Source: Calditrichota bacterium (GTDB lineage: Bacteria > Calditrichota > Calditrichia > RBG-13-44-9). Taken from it: a stretch of DNA of 7,001 nt. Below the pieces are notes generated by a model. That model did not search any database and had not been told where the DNA came from. It saw nothing but the letters and a program-made list of their open reading frames with translations. Of the stretch, positions 1 through 6,859 are shown piece after piece. The stretch is taken from positions 1 through 7,001 of the forward strand of contig JAFGSO010000369.1 of assembly GCA_016934605.1 (NCBI GenBank). The letters run 5' to 3'. The first letter of the stretch is position 1. Each line of letters opens with the position of its first letter. A program made the position numbers and the translations under genes.

Positions 1-73
1 GACTGAAGTCGCTGGCTAAAATTTATTGTCCCTTGAGGACTAACATAAAGACATAACATCATAATATTTTGGT

Positions 74-120
74 CTTTGTACTTTGTACTCTCTTGTTCTC
101 TTGTATCTTGTTTTCTTGTA
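74..120. repeat. Degenerate CTTGT tandem repeat (period 7-8)
   Basis: Two exact copies of CTTTGTA stand head to tail at 74-87. They are followed by CTTGT cores beginning at 92, 100, 107 and 115, so core spacing after the two exact copies is 8, 7 and 8. The array is the first of several short-period repeats filling the gene-free stretch 1-564. The same CTTGT core recurs on the other side of the gene block at 6876-6904. No function is visible; it lies far upstream of the nearest start codon (565). Confidence 0.75.
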
Positions 121-137
121 TTCAGTCCTGTTCGGCC

Positions 138-205
138 TTCTCTGTGTGCTCTGTGCCTCAGTGGCAAATGAAAAATAGCCTCAGAGCACACAGAGAACAC
201 AGAGA
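138..205. repeat. 16-bp perfect inverted repeat with 9-bp direct units
   Basis: The arm at 138-153 (TTCTCTGTGTGCTCTG) is exactly the reverse complement of 182-197, with a 28-base spacer at 154-181. The left arm lies in a run of 9-mers at 138-146, 147-155 and 156-164 that share a CTCTGTG-like core. On the opposite strand the right arm continues with another CTCTGTG unit to about 205. GCCTCAG also occurs twice, at 155-161 and 178-184. Transcribed, it could form a long hairpin, but no T-tract follows, so it is not an intrinsic terminator. It looks like a dispersed palindromic intergenic repeat; its copy number elsewhere is unknown. Confidence 0.8.
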
Positions 206-259
206 CAAAGATCAATGTATGGTATAATGATGTGAATGTTTGTGAATTAACCAGTTTAG

Positions 260-333
260 TTACCAGAAGCCCATTGCCAGAATCATCTTTGATATTTTCT
301 CTGCTCTCTGCTCTTTGCTCTATGCACGATGCT
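260..333. repeat. Heptad tandem repeats (TTRCCAG and CTCTGCT families)
   Basis: At 260-287 four 7-base units alternate, with TTACCAG and TTGCCAG exactly 14 bases apart. At 299-333 five heptads run with no gap. The first two are identical (CTCTGCT), the next is CTTTGCT, then CTATGCA and CGATGCT, so the degeneration is progressive but the period is strict. A 64-codon open frame across this area (232-426) is a product of the repeat: it has no homologous-looking domain and no ribosome binding site I can see, so I do not call it a gene. Confidence 0.8.
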
Positions 334-345
334 CGTAAAATGATA

Positions 346-380
346 AATTCAGAAATCAGATGCCAGGAACCAGCAGCCAG
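346..380. repeat. Heptad tandem repeat, NNNYCAG consensus
   Basis: Five contiguous 7-base units end in TCAG or CCAG, at 346-352, 353-359, 360-366, 367-373 and 374-380. The last three carry CCAG at 363, 370 and 377. This is a third heptad family in the same intergenic region, sharing its CCAG core with the units at 260-280. The rest of the region, 381-553, is AT-rich and I see no repeat, RNA gene or convincing promoter in it. Confidence 0.75.
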
Positions 381-553
381 CTGTTATACTCGTTTATGGA
401 AAAAATTATTTTTGGTTTTTAAATAGATGCCTGGTATTGTAGCTTTTCAGAAATGATGCTTATTTCTGAAATAAAATCCTCATTTATTCACAATAATTTT
501 CAACATAAATTGATTTTATACGATAGTAAATGTATGTGTAACTGCTAGAAAAT

Positions 554-558
554 AAGGA
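554..558 (+). promoter_or_regulatory. Shine-Dalgarno site of the TreT-type gene
   Basis: AAGGA stands 6 bases upstream of the ATG at 565. It supports that start and shows that this organism uses Shine-Dalgarno initiation at least at some genes. Confidence 0.65.
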
Positions 559-564
559 ATCTGG

Positions 565-1974
565 ATGAAAACTCTGACGGTATTCGACCGAAACTGTGTG
601 ACAAGTCCTGATGACTATCTGCCTTTTATCGGAGAGGAAAGGATTGAATCTTTAAAGCAAATAGCAGACAGCGTCCGAAACAGATACTGGACCAATGTTA
701 ATTCCACCCTGGAAGGAGGTGGGGTGGCAGAAATGCTTCAGAGTGTCATTCCATTGGCGCGGGGCCTGGGAGTGCGGGCGGACTGGTATGTCATCAACGG
801 AAATCACAATTTTTTTCAGGTTACAAAAAAATTTCATAATATGCTCCAGGGAGTCGATCAGCCGATCACCATGGAGGAAATTTTCGGTGCTTACCTGGAT
901 ACCATCAACGAAAATGCCAAAAATACTCTGATTGCTTCAGATATGACGGTTGTTCATGATCCCCAGCCGGCGGCATTGATTATGAATGAGGTGATATTTG
1001 GAAATATTCTGTGGCGCTGTCATATCGATACCTCATCGCCTAACCAGATTATATGGCGATTTTTACTGCCCTATATTAACATGTGTTCAGGAGCAATATT
1101 TACCATGCCGGAATTTGTAGGACCGGGGCTTCACATTCCTATTTATCAGATTACTCCCTGTATCGATCCTCTCGCCGAAAAAAATCATCAATACTCCGAA
1201 TCGGAAGCGCTGGATATTTTATCAGAACTTTTCAACTTACAGAATATTGATGCAGAACGACCCATAATTGCGGCCATATCCCGTTATGATGTTCATAAGA
1301 ATCAGTCGACGATTATCAAAGCCTTCAAGCAGCTCCAACAGGTAAAAAAATTCAAGAAGCCTCCTTATCTCATTTTTCTTGGGAATACATCTGTAGACGA
1401 TCCCGAAGGTGATGAAATGCTGGTGAAGCTGAGAAACGAAGCAGGTGAAGACACTAATATACGTTTTTGGGTGAATGTGAAGGATAATGATCGGGTGGTG
1501 GGAGCGCTTATGAGGATTGCACAGGTTTTTATTCATGTATCGACCAGTGAGGGTTTCGGATTGGTTGTTTCGGAAGCCATGTGGCAGGGCACACCGGTTA
1601 TCGGATCATGCGTCGGAGGTATTACCCGTCAGGTGATTGACGGTGATACCGGCTACCTGGTTCATCCTCTCGATTCCGAAAAAATTGCCAAAGAGACAGC
1701 GAAATTGCTCGAAAGTCCCGAAGAACGGGAAGCCCTCGGCCAAAACGGTCAGGAACATATACGGACACACTTTCTTTTGCCTGAGCTGGTCCGAAAATAT
1801 CTTCGTCTGCTTCAGTTCTTTACGGGACGCTCAAGGGAATTGCCGCCGTTCAGGCTCAATAAGCTCTCCTACTCAGAGATTCTTCATCATCTCAGGATCC
1901 CAAATCCATTGCTTCCAGCTCTGCAACGATTGTCCTCCGGATTACCGGATATTAAAAATAGTGGAGGTATTTAA
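565..1974 (+). CDS. treT: Trehalose synthase-type glycosyltransferase (GT4, TreT-like)
   Basis: A cytoplasmic GT-B glycosyltransferase of family GT4, most like the trehalose glycosyltransferring synthases (TreT, EC 2.4.1.245), which reversibly join an NDP-glucose donor to free glucose to give trehalose. Visible are the N-terminal donor-loop GGGVAEML (51-58), the family signature HDPQPAAL (131-138), WRCHID (150-155), and IDPLAEKN (200-207) before the C-terminal Rossmann domain. In that domain are SRYDVHK (239-245), with the Arg240/Lys245 pair typical of GT4, and the E-x7-E motif EGFGLVVSE (329-337). No signal peptide or membrane segment is seen. The ATG start has a good AAGGA site. Residues from about 421 to 469 extend beyond the catalytic fold and look family-atypical. 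The last codons overlap the convergent DUF5916 gene. The product could instead transfer to another acceptor; GT4 membership is very sure, trehalose specificity fairly so. Confidence 0.85.
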   Translation: MKTLTVFDRNCVTSPDDYLPFIGEERIESLKQIADSVRNRYWTNVNSTLEGGGVAEMLQSVIPLARGLGVRADWYVINGNHNFFQVTKKFHNMLQGVDQPITMEEIFGAYLDTINENAKNTLIASDMTVVHDPQPAALIMNEVIFGNILWRCHIDTSSPNQIIWRFLLPYINMCSGAIFTMPEFVGPGLHIPIYQITPCIDPLAEKNHQYSESEALDILSELFNLQNIDAERPIIAAISRYDVHKNQSTIIKAFKQLQQVKKFKKPPYLIFLGNTSVDDPEGDEMLVKLRNEAGEDTNIRFWVNVKDNDRVVGALMRIAQVFIHVSTSEGFGLVVSEAMWQGTPVIGSCVGGITRQVIDGDTGYLVHPLDSEKIAKETAKLLESPEEREALGQNGQEHIRTHFLLPELVRKYLRLLQFFTGRSRELPPFRLNKLSYSEILHHLRIPNPLLPALQRLSSGLPDIKNSGGI

Positions 1975-4141
1975 CTTTCAGGACGCTCACACGATCGGTT
2001 ACATGGAGTCTGGATGGTAGTGGATTACCGAATTCATTAAGACGTTCACTACGATCCCGCACCTCGTTAATTGCAAAATAAATCCAGCTCTTAGGTGAAA
2101 AATTATAAGAAAAAAGAAAACCGAAAATCATCTGCTCCATATGGTCTGTTGAGTGATAAAACAGATTATCAATATAAATACGTACATTCAGGTTATTAAC
2201 CGGCGTAGCAGACAGGAAGGGGCGCGAATTTAACGTTATGTCTTCGACTGCACCCGAGGGATTTCCTTCAAAAAACAGACCAAGAGAGGTTCCCAGCTTC
2301 AGAGTTTTAAAAGCATACCAGCCAATTTCACCTGAAGACCAATTGTAATAGGCCAGAAAATCGCGATCAAAGTTATATGTTCTGGCATAACCTGTATATA
2401 GGCTTCCCTCCCATTTTGGAGACACATTAAACCAGGAAGAAAGACTCACGTCGTAATAGTTAAACCTGATATCCTCCTCCCTTGAATCTGCGACAGACAT
2501 ATTTATTTCATATCCCCAGTTGTTTCTGAATTGCATATTAAAACCAGCTGCCATTCCCCGATCCGTAAATTTATCGATTTTCTCATAATAAAGTGTAGGT
2601 CCGGCATAGAATAATATCTGGCGGATTTTCCCTTTCTTGAAATACCATCGCGGACCGGTAATGGCCACCAGTTCAGCTGTACCTTTCCATGGTACAAAAC
2701 CAACCTGATTTACTTCAAAATTCGCACCTATATACCGGCCTCTCACCAGTGTTAACCAGTTTTCACCAAACGAAGTAAATCCCGCAGAGCCTCCATAATC
2801 CCCGGTGGAACCGGTATAAGAGCGCGCCAGCTGATATGCCAGCTGCCATTTCGCTGTCCTGAAAGCTCCGTCGATGTCCAGAACACCATTGTTGTTATTC
2901 CGGGTGTGTTTACCGACCAACAACAGACCGATGGAAGAATTATTCAGTATTTGTTTTTTTATTCTGGCCGATACAAAAAGAGCCTTTTCTTCCGTTCTGG
3001 CTTGCTCCTCATCAAAATATTTTCGCTCTCCGGTAAGAGCTACAAAACCGCCATACTCCCATGTTTTCAAACGTCCAAATGCCTTGGTGCCAAAAAACAA
3101 GGGTACCTGCTGACCATCCGGCAATATTTTTCCGATTCTGCGGGAATAAAAAAGCTCCAATGGACTATAGAAACCGGTGTTGCGCTGTTTACCGGAAGCT
3201 TTAAAAATCTCACTTCCCTCCGTAAAAAATGGTCGTCTCTCATCAAAATAAGATTCGTAGCGTGAAATGTTAAATTCATATGGATCTGCCTCGATCTGTG
3301 CAAAATCCGGATTGGCAGTCAACTGAAAATTCAATTTATAAGAAGGATTATATAAAATATCCAGCCCGGCATCGGGATCCAAGTTATATCTATTTTTACG
3401 AAGATAATTGCTTCTCAGCAATCCCACTGGATAGATCTCCAGATTCAAACCGGTGGTCTGAGGGCGAAATTCCGTAAACTTCAGCTGGCCGAATTTGGAA
3501 ATCCGGAGTCCTTCGCTTTCTTCGTAGTTGCACCAGTAAGTATCTTCGGTTTTAGCAGGAATCCACCGGTCGAAATCCAGACCCCAGCTTTCCAGGGAAC
3601 TGTTGAACTGGATAGATTTATAGGGTATCCTTATTTCTATAATGAAACCCCATTCATATATTTTTGATGCGGCAAACCAGATTCCGTCCCAGGAATAATC
3701 AAAATTCCTGCCGTCATCAAGCATACGGCAGTCACTGCGAACTCCGGTAGCGCTTACGGCAAACCTGTAACCGGTTCGCTCGTTTCCAAAGGTATCCAGC
3801 ATGATGGACACAATATCTCCCGTAACATTATCGAGGCTTCCTTTATTCTGCTGGATCATGTCCTGAGGTTCATGGCAGATCATCAAACAGTAGAGGGCGT
3901 TATCAGTGCTCAATATTTTAACTATGGTCTTGAAACTGGAAGGTTGTCCGTAATATGGCTGCATCTGGGTAAAACCGGAACTGGAGTCTGCGCTTTGCCA
4001 TACCGCCTCGGCAATTCCGTCCAGGGCAATTTTCTGCGAAACTCTGCGGAGAATCAAAGACTTATCTGTATTGGATTTCGCCAGAAAACAGGAAGGTAAA
4101 AAAAGCAGAATAAAGCTGATAATCCTTATCATCTTTTTCAA
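1952..4141 (-). CDS. CBM9-like / DUF5916 outer-membrane protein
   Basis: A 729-residue exported protein. The N-terminus has a basic start (KK, R6) and a hydrophobic stretch (about 5-20) typical of a Sec signal. A CBM9-like sandwich domain (about 33-200; LDGIAEAVW at 40-48, GDIVSIMLDT at 108-117, WGFIIEIRIP at 164-173) comes next. DUF5916 fills the rest, with the hallmarks FDERRPFFTEG (299-309), FYSRRIGK (331-338) and GTKAFGR (351-357). Its second half alternates aromatic and polar residues and ends in Tyr-Phe, as outer-membrane beta-barrels do. The biochemical role of DUF5916 proteins is not established; related genes are common in Bacteroidota-like bacteria. The start given is TTG, without a clear Shine-Dalgarno site; an in-frame ATG three codons in (4132) is an alternative that shortens the basic n-region. 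Cys18 (LPSC) resembles a lipobox loosely, so lipidation is possible. It stands alone downstream of the cold-shock gene's terminator. Confidence 0.9.
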   Translation of the reverse strand: MKKMIRIISFILLFLPSCFLAKSNTDKSLILRRVSQKIALDGIAEAVWQSADSSSGFTQMQPYYGQPSSFKTIVKILSTDNALYCLMICHEPQDMIQQNKGSLDNVTGDIVSIMLDTFGNERTGYRFAVSATGVRSDCRMLDDGRNFDYSWDGIWFAASKIYEWGFIIEIRIPYKSIQFNSSLESWGLDFDRWIPAKTEDTYWCNYEESEGLRISKFGQLKFTEFRPQTTGLNLEIYPVGLLRSNYLRKNRYNLDPDAGLDILYNPSYKLNFQLTANPDFAQIEADPYEFNISRYESYFDERRPFFTEGSEIFKASGKQRNTGFYSPLELFYSRRIGKILPDGQQVPLFFGTKAFGRLKTWEYGGFVALTGERKYFDEEQARTEEKALFVSARIKKQILNNSSIGLLLVGKHTRNNNNGVLDIDGAFRTAKWQLAYQLARSYTGSTGDYGGSAGFTSFGENWLTLVRGRYIGANFEVNQVGFVPWKGTAELVAITGPRWYFKKGKIRQILFYAGPTLYYEKIDKFTDRGMAAGFNMQFRNNWGYEINMSVADSREEDIRFNYYDVSLSSWFNVSPKWEGSLYTGYARTYNFDRDFLAYYNWSSGEIGWYAFKTLKLGTSLGLFFEGNPSGAVEDITLNSRPFLSATPVNNLNVRIYIDNLFYHSTDHMEQMIFGFLFSYNFSPKSWIYFAINEVRDRSERLNEFGNPLPSRLHVTDRVSVLKVKYLHYF

Positions 4142-4337
4142 TGTTATTTTTGTAAACTTTTTTTGATTTTACTACGGGGATGTTAATCGGAAAGTTGCTG
4201 ATTTTATTGAGAGGTATATGAGACAGGCCTATTGGAAGCTAAAGATTACCGGCTTTCTGCCAACCTTTGGCTAACCTGTCACTCACTGAACGGTCATTGT
4301 TCACCCTGGTTTCATAGAAATGAATCGGATAAAAAGG

Positions 4338-4371
4338 AAAAAAAACCCCGGCTTATTAGAACCGGGGTTTT
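4338..4371 (-). terminator. Intrinsic terminator of the cold-shock gene
   Basis: The 10-bp arms 4342-4351 and 4362-4371 (AAAACCCCGG against CCGGGGTTTT) pair perfectly around a 10-base loop. Read on the minus strand, the stem runs into eight consecutive T residues (4345-4338), then CC and five more T. It begins 25 bases past the cold-shock stop codon. It should end the cold-shock transcript before the DUF5916 gene. In the plus direction only four T follow the GC core, so it is mainly a one-way signal. Confidence 0.93.
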
Positions 4372-4396
4372 CTGATAGTCAACGAGTTTATTTTTC

Positions 4397-4600
4397 TCAG
4401 ACTTTACGGACAGATACGGCCTGCAAGCCCTTCGGACCCTGGGTTACTTCGAATTCCACAGAATCCCCTTCTTCCAGTGTGCGATAACCGCCGTTATTTT
4501 CGATTGCGGTGTAATGAACAAATACATCCTCACCGGCTTCACGACTGATAAATCCAAAACCTTTGGAACCGTTGAACCACTTAACAGTACCTTTTTCCAT
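4397..4600 (-). CDS. Cold-shock domain protein (CspA family)
   Basis: A 67-residue single-domain nucleic-acid chaperone of the normal family length. It binds single-stranded RNA or DNA and melts secondary structure. The sequence shows the whole fold: GTVKWFN (4-10), RNP1 KGFGFI (13-18), RNP2 VFVHY (26-30), and the later strands around LEEGDSVEFEV (42-52) with GPKGLQAVSV near the end. RNP2 ends in Tyr where many CspA proteins have Phe, a conservative change that keeps the aromatic face. The ATG start has a Shine-Dalgarno site 9 bases upstream, and the gene is closed by its own strong terminator, so it is monocistronic. The long AT-rich stretch upstream would suit the long untranslated leader known for cold-induced csp genes, but whether this paralogue is cold-induced cannot be told from the sequence. 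Confidence 0.97.
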   Translation of the reverse strand: MEKGTVKWFNGSKGFGFISREAGEDVFVHYTAIENNGGYRTLEEGDSVEFEVTQGPKGLQAVSVRKV

Positions 4601-4609
4601 AACAATACA

Positions 4610-4614
4610 TCCTT
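4610..4614 (-). promoter_or_regulatory. Shine-Dalgarno site of the cold-shock gene
   Basis: Read on the minus strand, AAGGA (within GAAGGAT) lies 9 bases before the ATG at 4600. It fixes the start of the cold-shock protein at a position that agrees with family length. Confidence 0.6.
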
Positions 4615-5211
4615 CAAAATAAATTAAACTTTTGTACCAAAATTTCTGTTAGGTTTTGACTGAAAGGTGTTAACCAGAAGGGCAACTAACTTCAGGCGAC
4701 CTCCATCAATTTTGCTACCAATTTATTAGCGGCAAAAATTAAGTTATTATTATTTGTAACACAAGATATTTCTTAAAAAAATGAAAATTTATCTATATTG
4801 ATTTTTTTACATCTTAATGTGCCAATCCGGCATAATAAATGTTTGCTCATAAAAAATATCTTAAGTAGTCCTTTATCCAGACTAAAATTGGCTGGTCAAC
4901 ATTCATTTTGAAAAAGCTGTTTTTTATCATTTTGTTAACTCAATATGGGTACGTCTAAAAGAGTATAATCGACCGCAAAAGTCTTCGTTGCCCTTTTGAT
5001 GTAAAATTGCGATATTTAGTAAAGAAATTCAGAGGTGTAATTTTGTTAATTTTGTGTACAATCTACTCATAATCGAGCTATTTGTATTTCAGAAAATCAT
5101 GTCTGCCAGGCAGAGAACATTAGCTCTGAAAATTTTCTTTGTTGACTAAAAATTATTTCAATTTAATTTCGTGCTAATTATATTTATTTCCTGATAATTT
5201 ATCCCTAAGTT

Positions 5212-5215
5212 AGGA
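5212..5215 (+). promoter_or_regulatory. Weak Shine-Dalgarno before the TTG start
   Basis: AGGA lies 11 bases upstream of the TTG at 5227, a longer spacing than ideal. It sits in the right arm of a small palindrome, CCTAA-G-TTAGG (5204-5214). With the in-frame stop at 5206 it leaves TTG as the best start. Confidence 0.4.
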
Positions 5216-5226
5216 TATATCAACAC

Positions 5227-6774
5227 TTGAGTAAAGAAAGATATCATTTCCTCAGAAGTCCATTGATTATAATTTTACTTCTTGCGGGAGTCAAATTACT
5301 GATTCCCCTGCTGACTCACTCTGACTTCCAGTTTCAACGCGATGAATTCCTTTATATGGCCATGGCAGATCATCTTTCCTGGGGATATCTGGAGGTTCCT
5401 CCCTTCATTGCAGTCATTTCCAGGGTGGCAGGAATGTTTTTTGGAGATAGTCTGTTTGCCATGCGCTTCCTTCCGGCATTTAGCGGTGCCGTTACGCTAG
5501 TGTTGACCGGACTAATTGCCCGGGAAATGGGGGGAGGCCGATTCGCCCTGATACTGGCCGGTGTTTCGTATCTTTTTTCTCTGGTGTATTTAAGGATGAA
5601 CCTGCTGTTGCAACCGGTGACCTTCGATTGTTTATTCTTTGTTCTGGGAACGTATCTGTTTATTCGTATACTGAAAACTGCAGAAGCAAAATATTGGATA
5701 CTTTTGGGAATTGTAGTCGGTTTTGGGCTCCTGAACAAATATACCATGCTGCTTTTTGGATTCGGGGTAGCAACTGGTTTATTGTTTACTTCATACAGGC
5801 GGATGTATCTTACACGCTGGCCTTATATTTCAGCCGGAATTGCCTTTCTTATCTGGTTGCCGAATTTGATCTGGCAGTATCAGCACAATTGGCCGTTTTT
5901 TGAGCATATGAAAGTTCTGGCCGAGACACAGTTATCCAATATGAATCCAGTTATGTTCCTGCTCGCACAGCTTTTAATGAATTTCTTTTCTGCACCAATC
6001 TGGCTAGCTGGACTTTATTCACTATTTTTCGGTCAACTCTCAAAAAAATTCAGACCTGTCGGCTGGATCTACCTTTCAATGCTGCTATTACTTCTGTTAC
6101 TCAGCGGAAAAGTCTATTATCTGGGAGCGGCATATCCCATGCTACTGGCGGCAGGTTCCGCGGCGGTTGAAGGATTCATTCGCAAACATTCCATTGTCTG
6201 GCTGAAACCGGTCGTTTTTGGAGTCGTAGTCATTGGAAATCTCGCCCTCGTACCGGTCGGAATTCCTGTTTTCTCAATTCAGGCTATGATTGATTATTTT
6301 AAATTTGGAACAAAATATCTTGGAATTGAGTCGGCCCTCCGCTGGGAAAGCGGGAAACTTCATGAACTTCCTCAGGATTTTGCCGATATGCTGGGATGGG
6401 AATCACTGACCAGTGCAACTGCACAGGTATATAATCAGTTGCCGGATTCCACCCGTCAACATTATGCCATCTATGCCGCCAATTACGGGGAAGCGGGCGC
6501 AATATATTATTATGGAAAAAAATATAATTTACCTGTACCCATCAGTAATTCCGGGAGTTTCTGGCTGTGGGGCTACCGTGAGGTTACAGGTGAATATTTG
6601 ATAACCGTTGGAAGTGACCGCCAGGATGTTGAATATTACTATCGGAATGTTTCTTCCGGTACGAAATTCCTGTATCCCCATGCACGGGAAAGCGGTATCG
6701 AAATTTTGAAGGCAAATGGTCTGAAAATAACGATTGAGGAATTATGGGAAATAATGAAAAAATATCGCTGGTAA
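5227..6774 (+). CDS. GT39/PMT_2-type membrane glycosyltransferase
   Basis: A 515-residue integral membrane GT-C glycosyltransferase resembling ArnT/PMT_2-type enzymes, which move a sugar from a polyprenyl-phosphate donor to lipid, protein or glycan on the outer face of the inner membrane. An N-terminal helix (about 11-29) leads to an external loop with RDEFLYMAMADHL (38-50), whose Asp39-Glu40 pair fits the catalytic acidic motif of this fold. About ten further hydrophobic segments follow to residue 346, with KVYYLGAAYPMLLAAG (295-310) matching the family. A soluble tail (about 351-515) carries LPQDFADMLGWE (381-392), NYGEAGAIYYYGKKYNLP (419-436) and FWLWGYRE (445-452). The start is TTG: an in-frame stop lies just upstream (5206) and the next ATGs, at about 5356, would remove the first helix and the acidic motif. 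Donor and acceptor cannot be read from the sequence. It appears monocistronic, with no glycan cluster beside it. Confidence 0.88.
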   Translation: MSKERYHFLRSPLIIILLLAGVKLLIPLLTHSDFQFQRDEFLYMAMADHLSWGYLEVPPFIAVISRVAGMFFGDSLFAMRFLPAFSGAVTLVLTGLIAREMGGGRFALILAGVSYLFSLVYLRMNLLLQPVTFDCLFFVLGTYLFIRILKTAEAKYWILLGIVVGFGLLNKYTMLLFGFGVATGLLFTSYRRMYLTRWPYISAGIAFLIWLPNLIWQYQHNWPFFEHMKVLAETQLSNMNPVMFLLAQLLMNFFSAPIWLAGLYSLFFGQLSKKFRPVGWIYLSMLLLLLLLSGKVYYLGAAYPMLLAAGSAAVEGFIRKHSIVWLKPVVFGVVVIGNLALVPVGIPVFSIQAMIDYFKFGTKYLGIESALRWESGKLHELPQDFADMLGWESLTSATAQVYNQLPDSTRQHYAIYAANYGEAGAIYYYGKKYNLPVPISNSGSFWLWGYREVTGEYLITVGSDRQDVEYYYRNVSSGTKFLYPHARESGIEILKANGLKITIEELWEIMKKYRW

Positions 6775-6781
6775 ATGTCAT

Positions 6782-6807
6782 GATGAAGGATTAAGGATGA
6801 AGGATTT
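6782..6807. repeat. GGATGAA-type heptad repeat after the GT39 gene
   Basis: GATGAAGGATT occurs at 6782-6792 and again at 6796-6806, offset by 14 bases, that is two 7-base units of the form GGATKAA. It begins a few bases after the stop codon of the GT39-type gene and adds another heptad family to those of the left end. No hairpin with a T-tract, and so no intrinsic terminator, is visible after this gene. Confidence 0.7.
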
Positions 6808-6859
6808 ATATAGAATAGAAAGCTTTTCCTGACTTAATTTCAATCGCATACTTGTAACA

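Larger units (their letters stand above)
4601..5226. other. Long AT-rich divergent intergenic region
   Basis: This region of 626 bases separates the cold-shock gene (leftward) from the GT39-type gene (rightward) and must hold both promoters. I see no gene or RNA family in it. It is conspicuously AT-rich, with many A and T runs. Structure that can be named: a dyad TTTTGC/GCAAAA at 4710-4715 and 4732-4737; a TATAAT at 4964-4969 without a fitting -35 box; TTGTTA (5043-5048) and CATAAT (5068-5073) on the plus strand with a long 19-base spacer; and a tandem TAATTTTGT at 5038-5055. None is strong enough to call a promoter. In the reading frame of the rightward gene a stop at 5206-5208 closes the region. 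Confidence 0.6.

Noticed and set aside
74..380. CRISPR array
   Set aside because: The repeated units are 7-9 bases and contiguous, with no spacers of constant length and no cas genes nearby.
232..426. 64-codon plus-strand open frame
   Set aside because: It runs through the heptad arrays, its residues reflect the repeat units, and there is no ribosome binding site or recognisable domain.
510..538. Possible promoter before the TreT-type gene (TTGATT, 17 bases, TATGTG)
   Set aside because: Only the spacing is good; the -10 box matches three of six consensus bases, which is expected by chance in such AT-rich DNA.
1237..1536. 99-codon minus-strand open frame inside the TreT-type gene
   Set aside because: It is antisense to the conserved GT4 domain and shows no domain or initiation signal of its own.
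4964..4969. Perfect TATAAT in the divergent spacer
   Set aside because: No -35 hexamer or extended -10 TG lies at a suitable distance, and it is about 260 bases from the start codon it would serve.
5370..5747. 125-codon minus-strand open frame inside the GT39-type gene
   Set aside because: It is a shadow of the membrane-segment coding sequence, with no independent support.
565..6774. A joint glycosylation or trehalose gene cluster
   Set aside because: The two glycosyltransferase genes are over 3 kb apart, separated by genes on the other strand, and no partner genes such as other trehalose enzymes or polyprenyl-sugar synthases are present.
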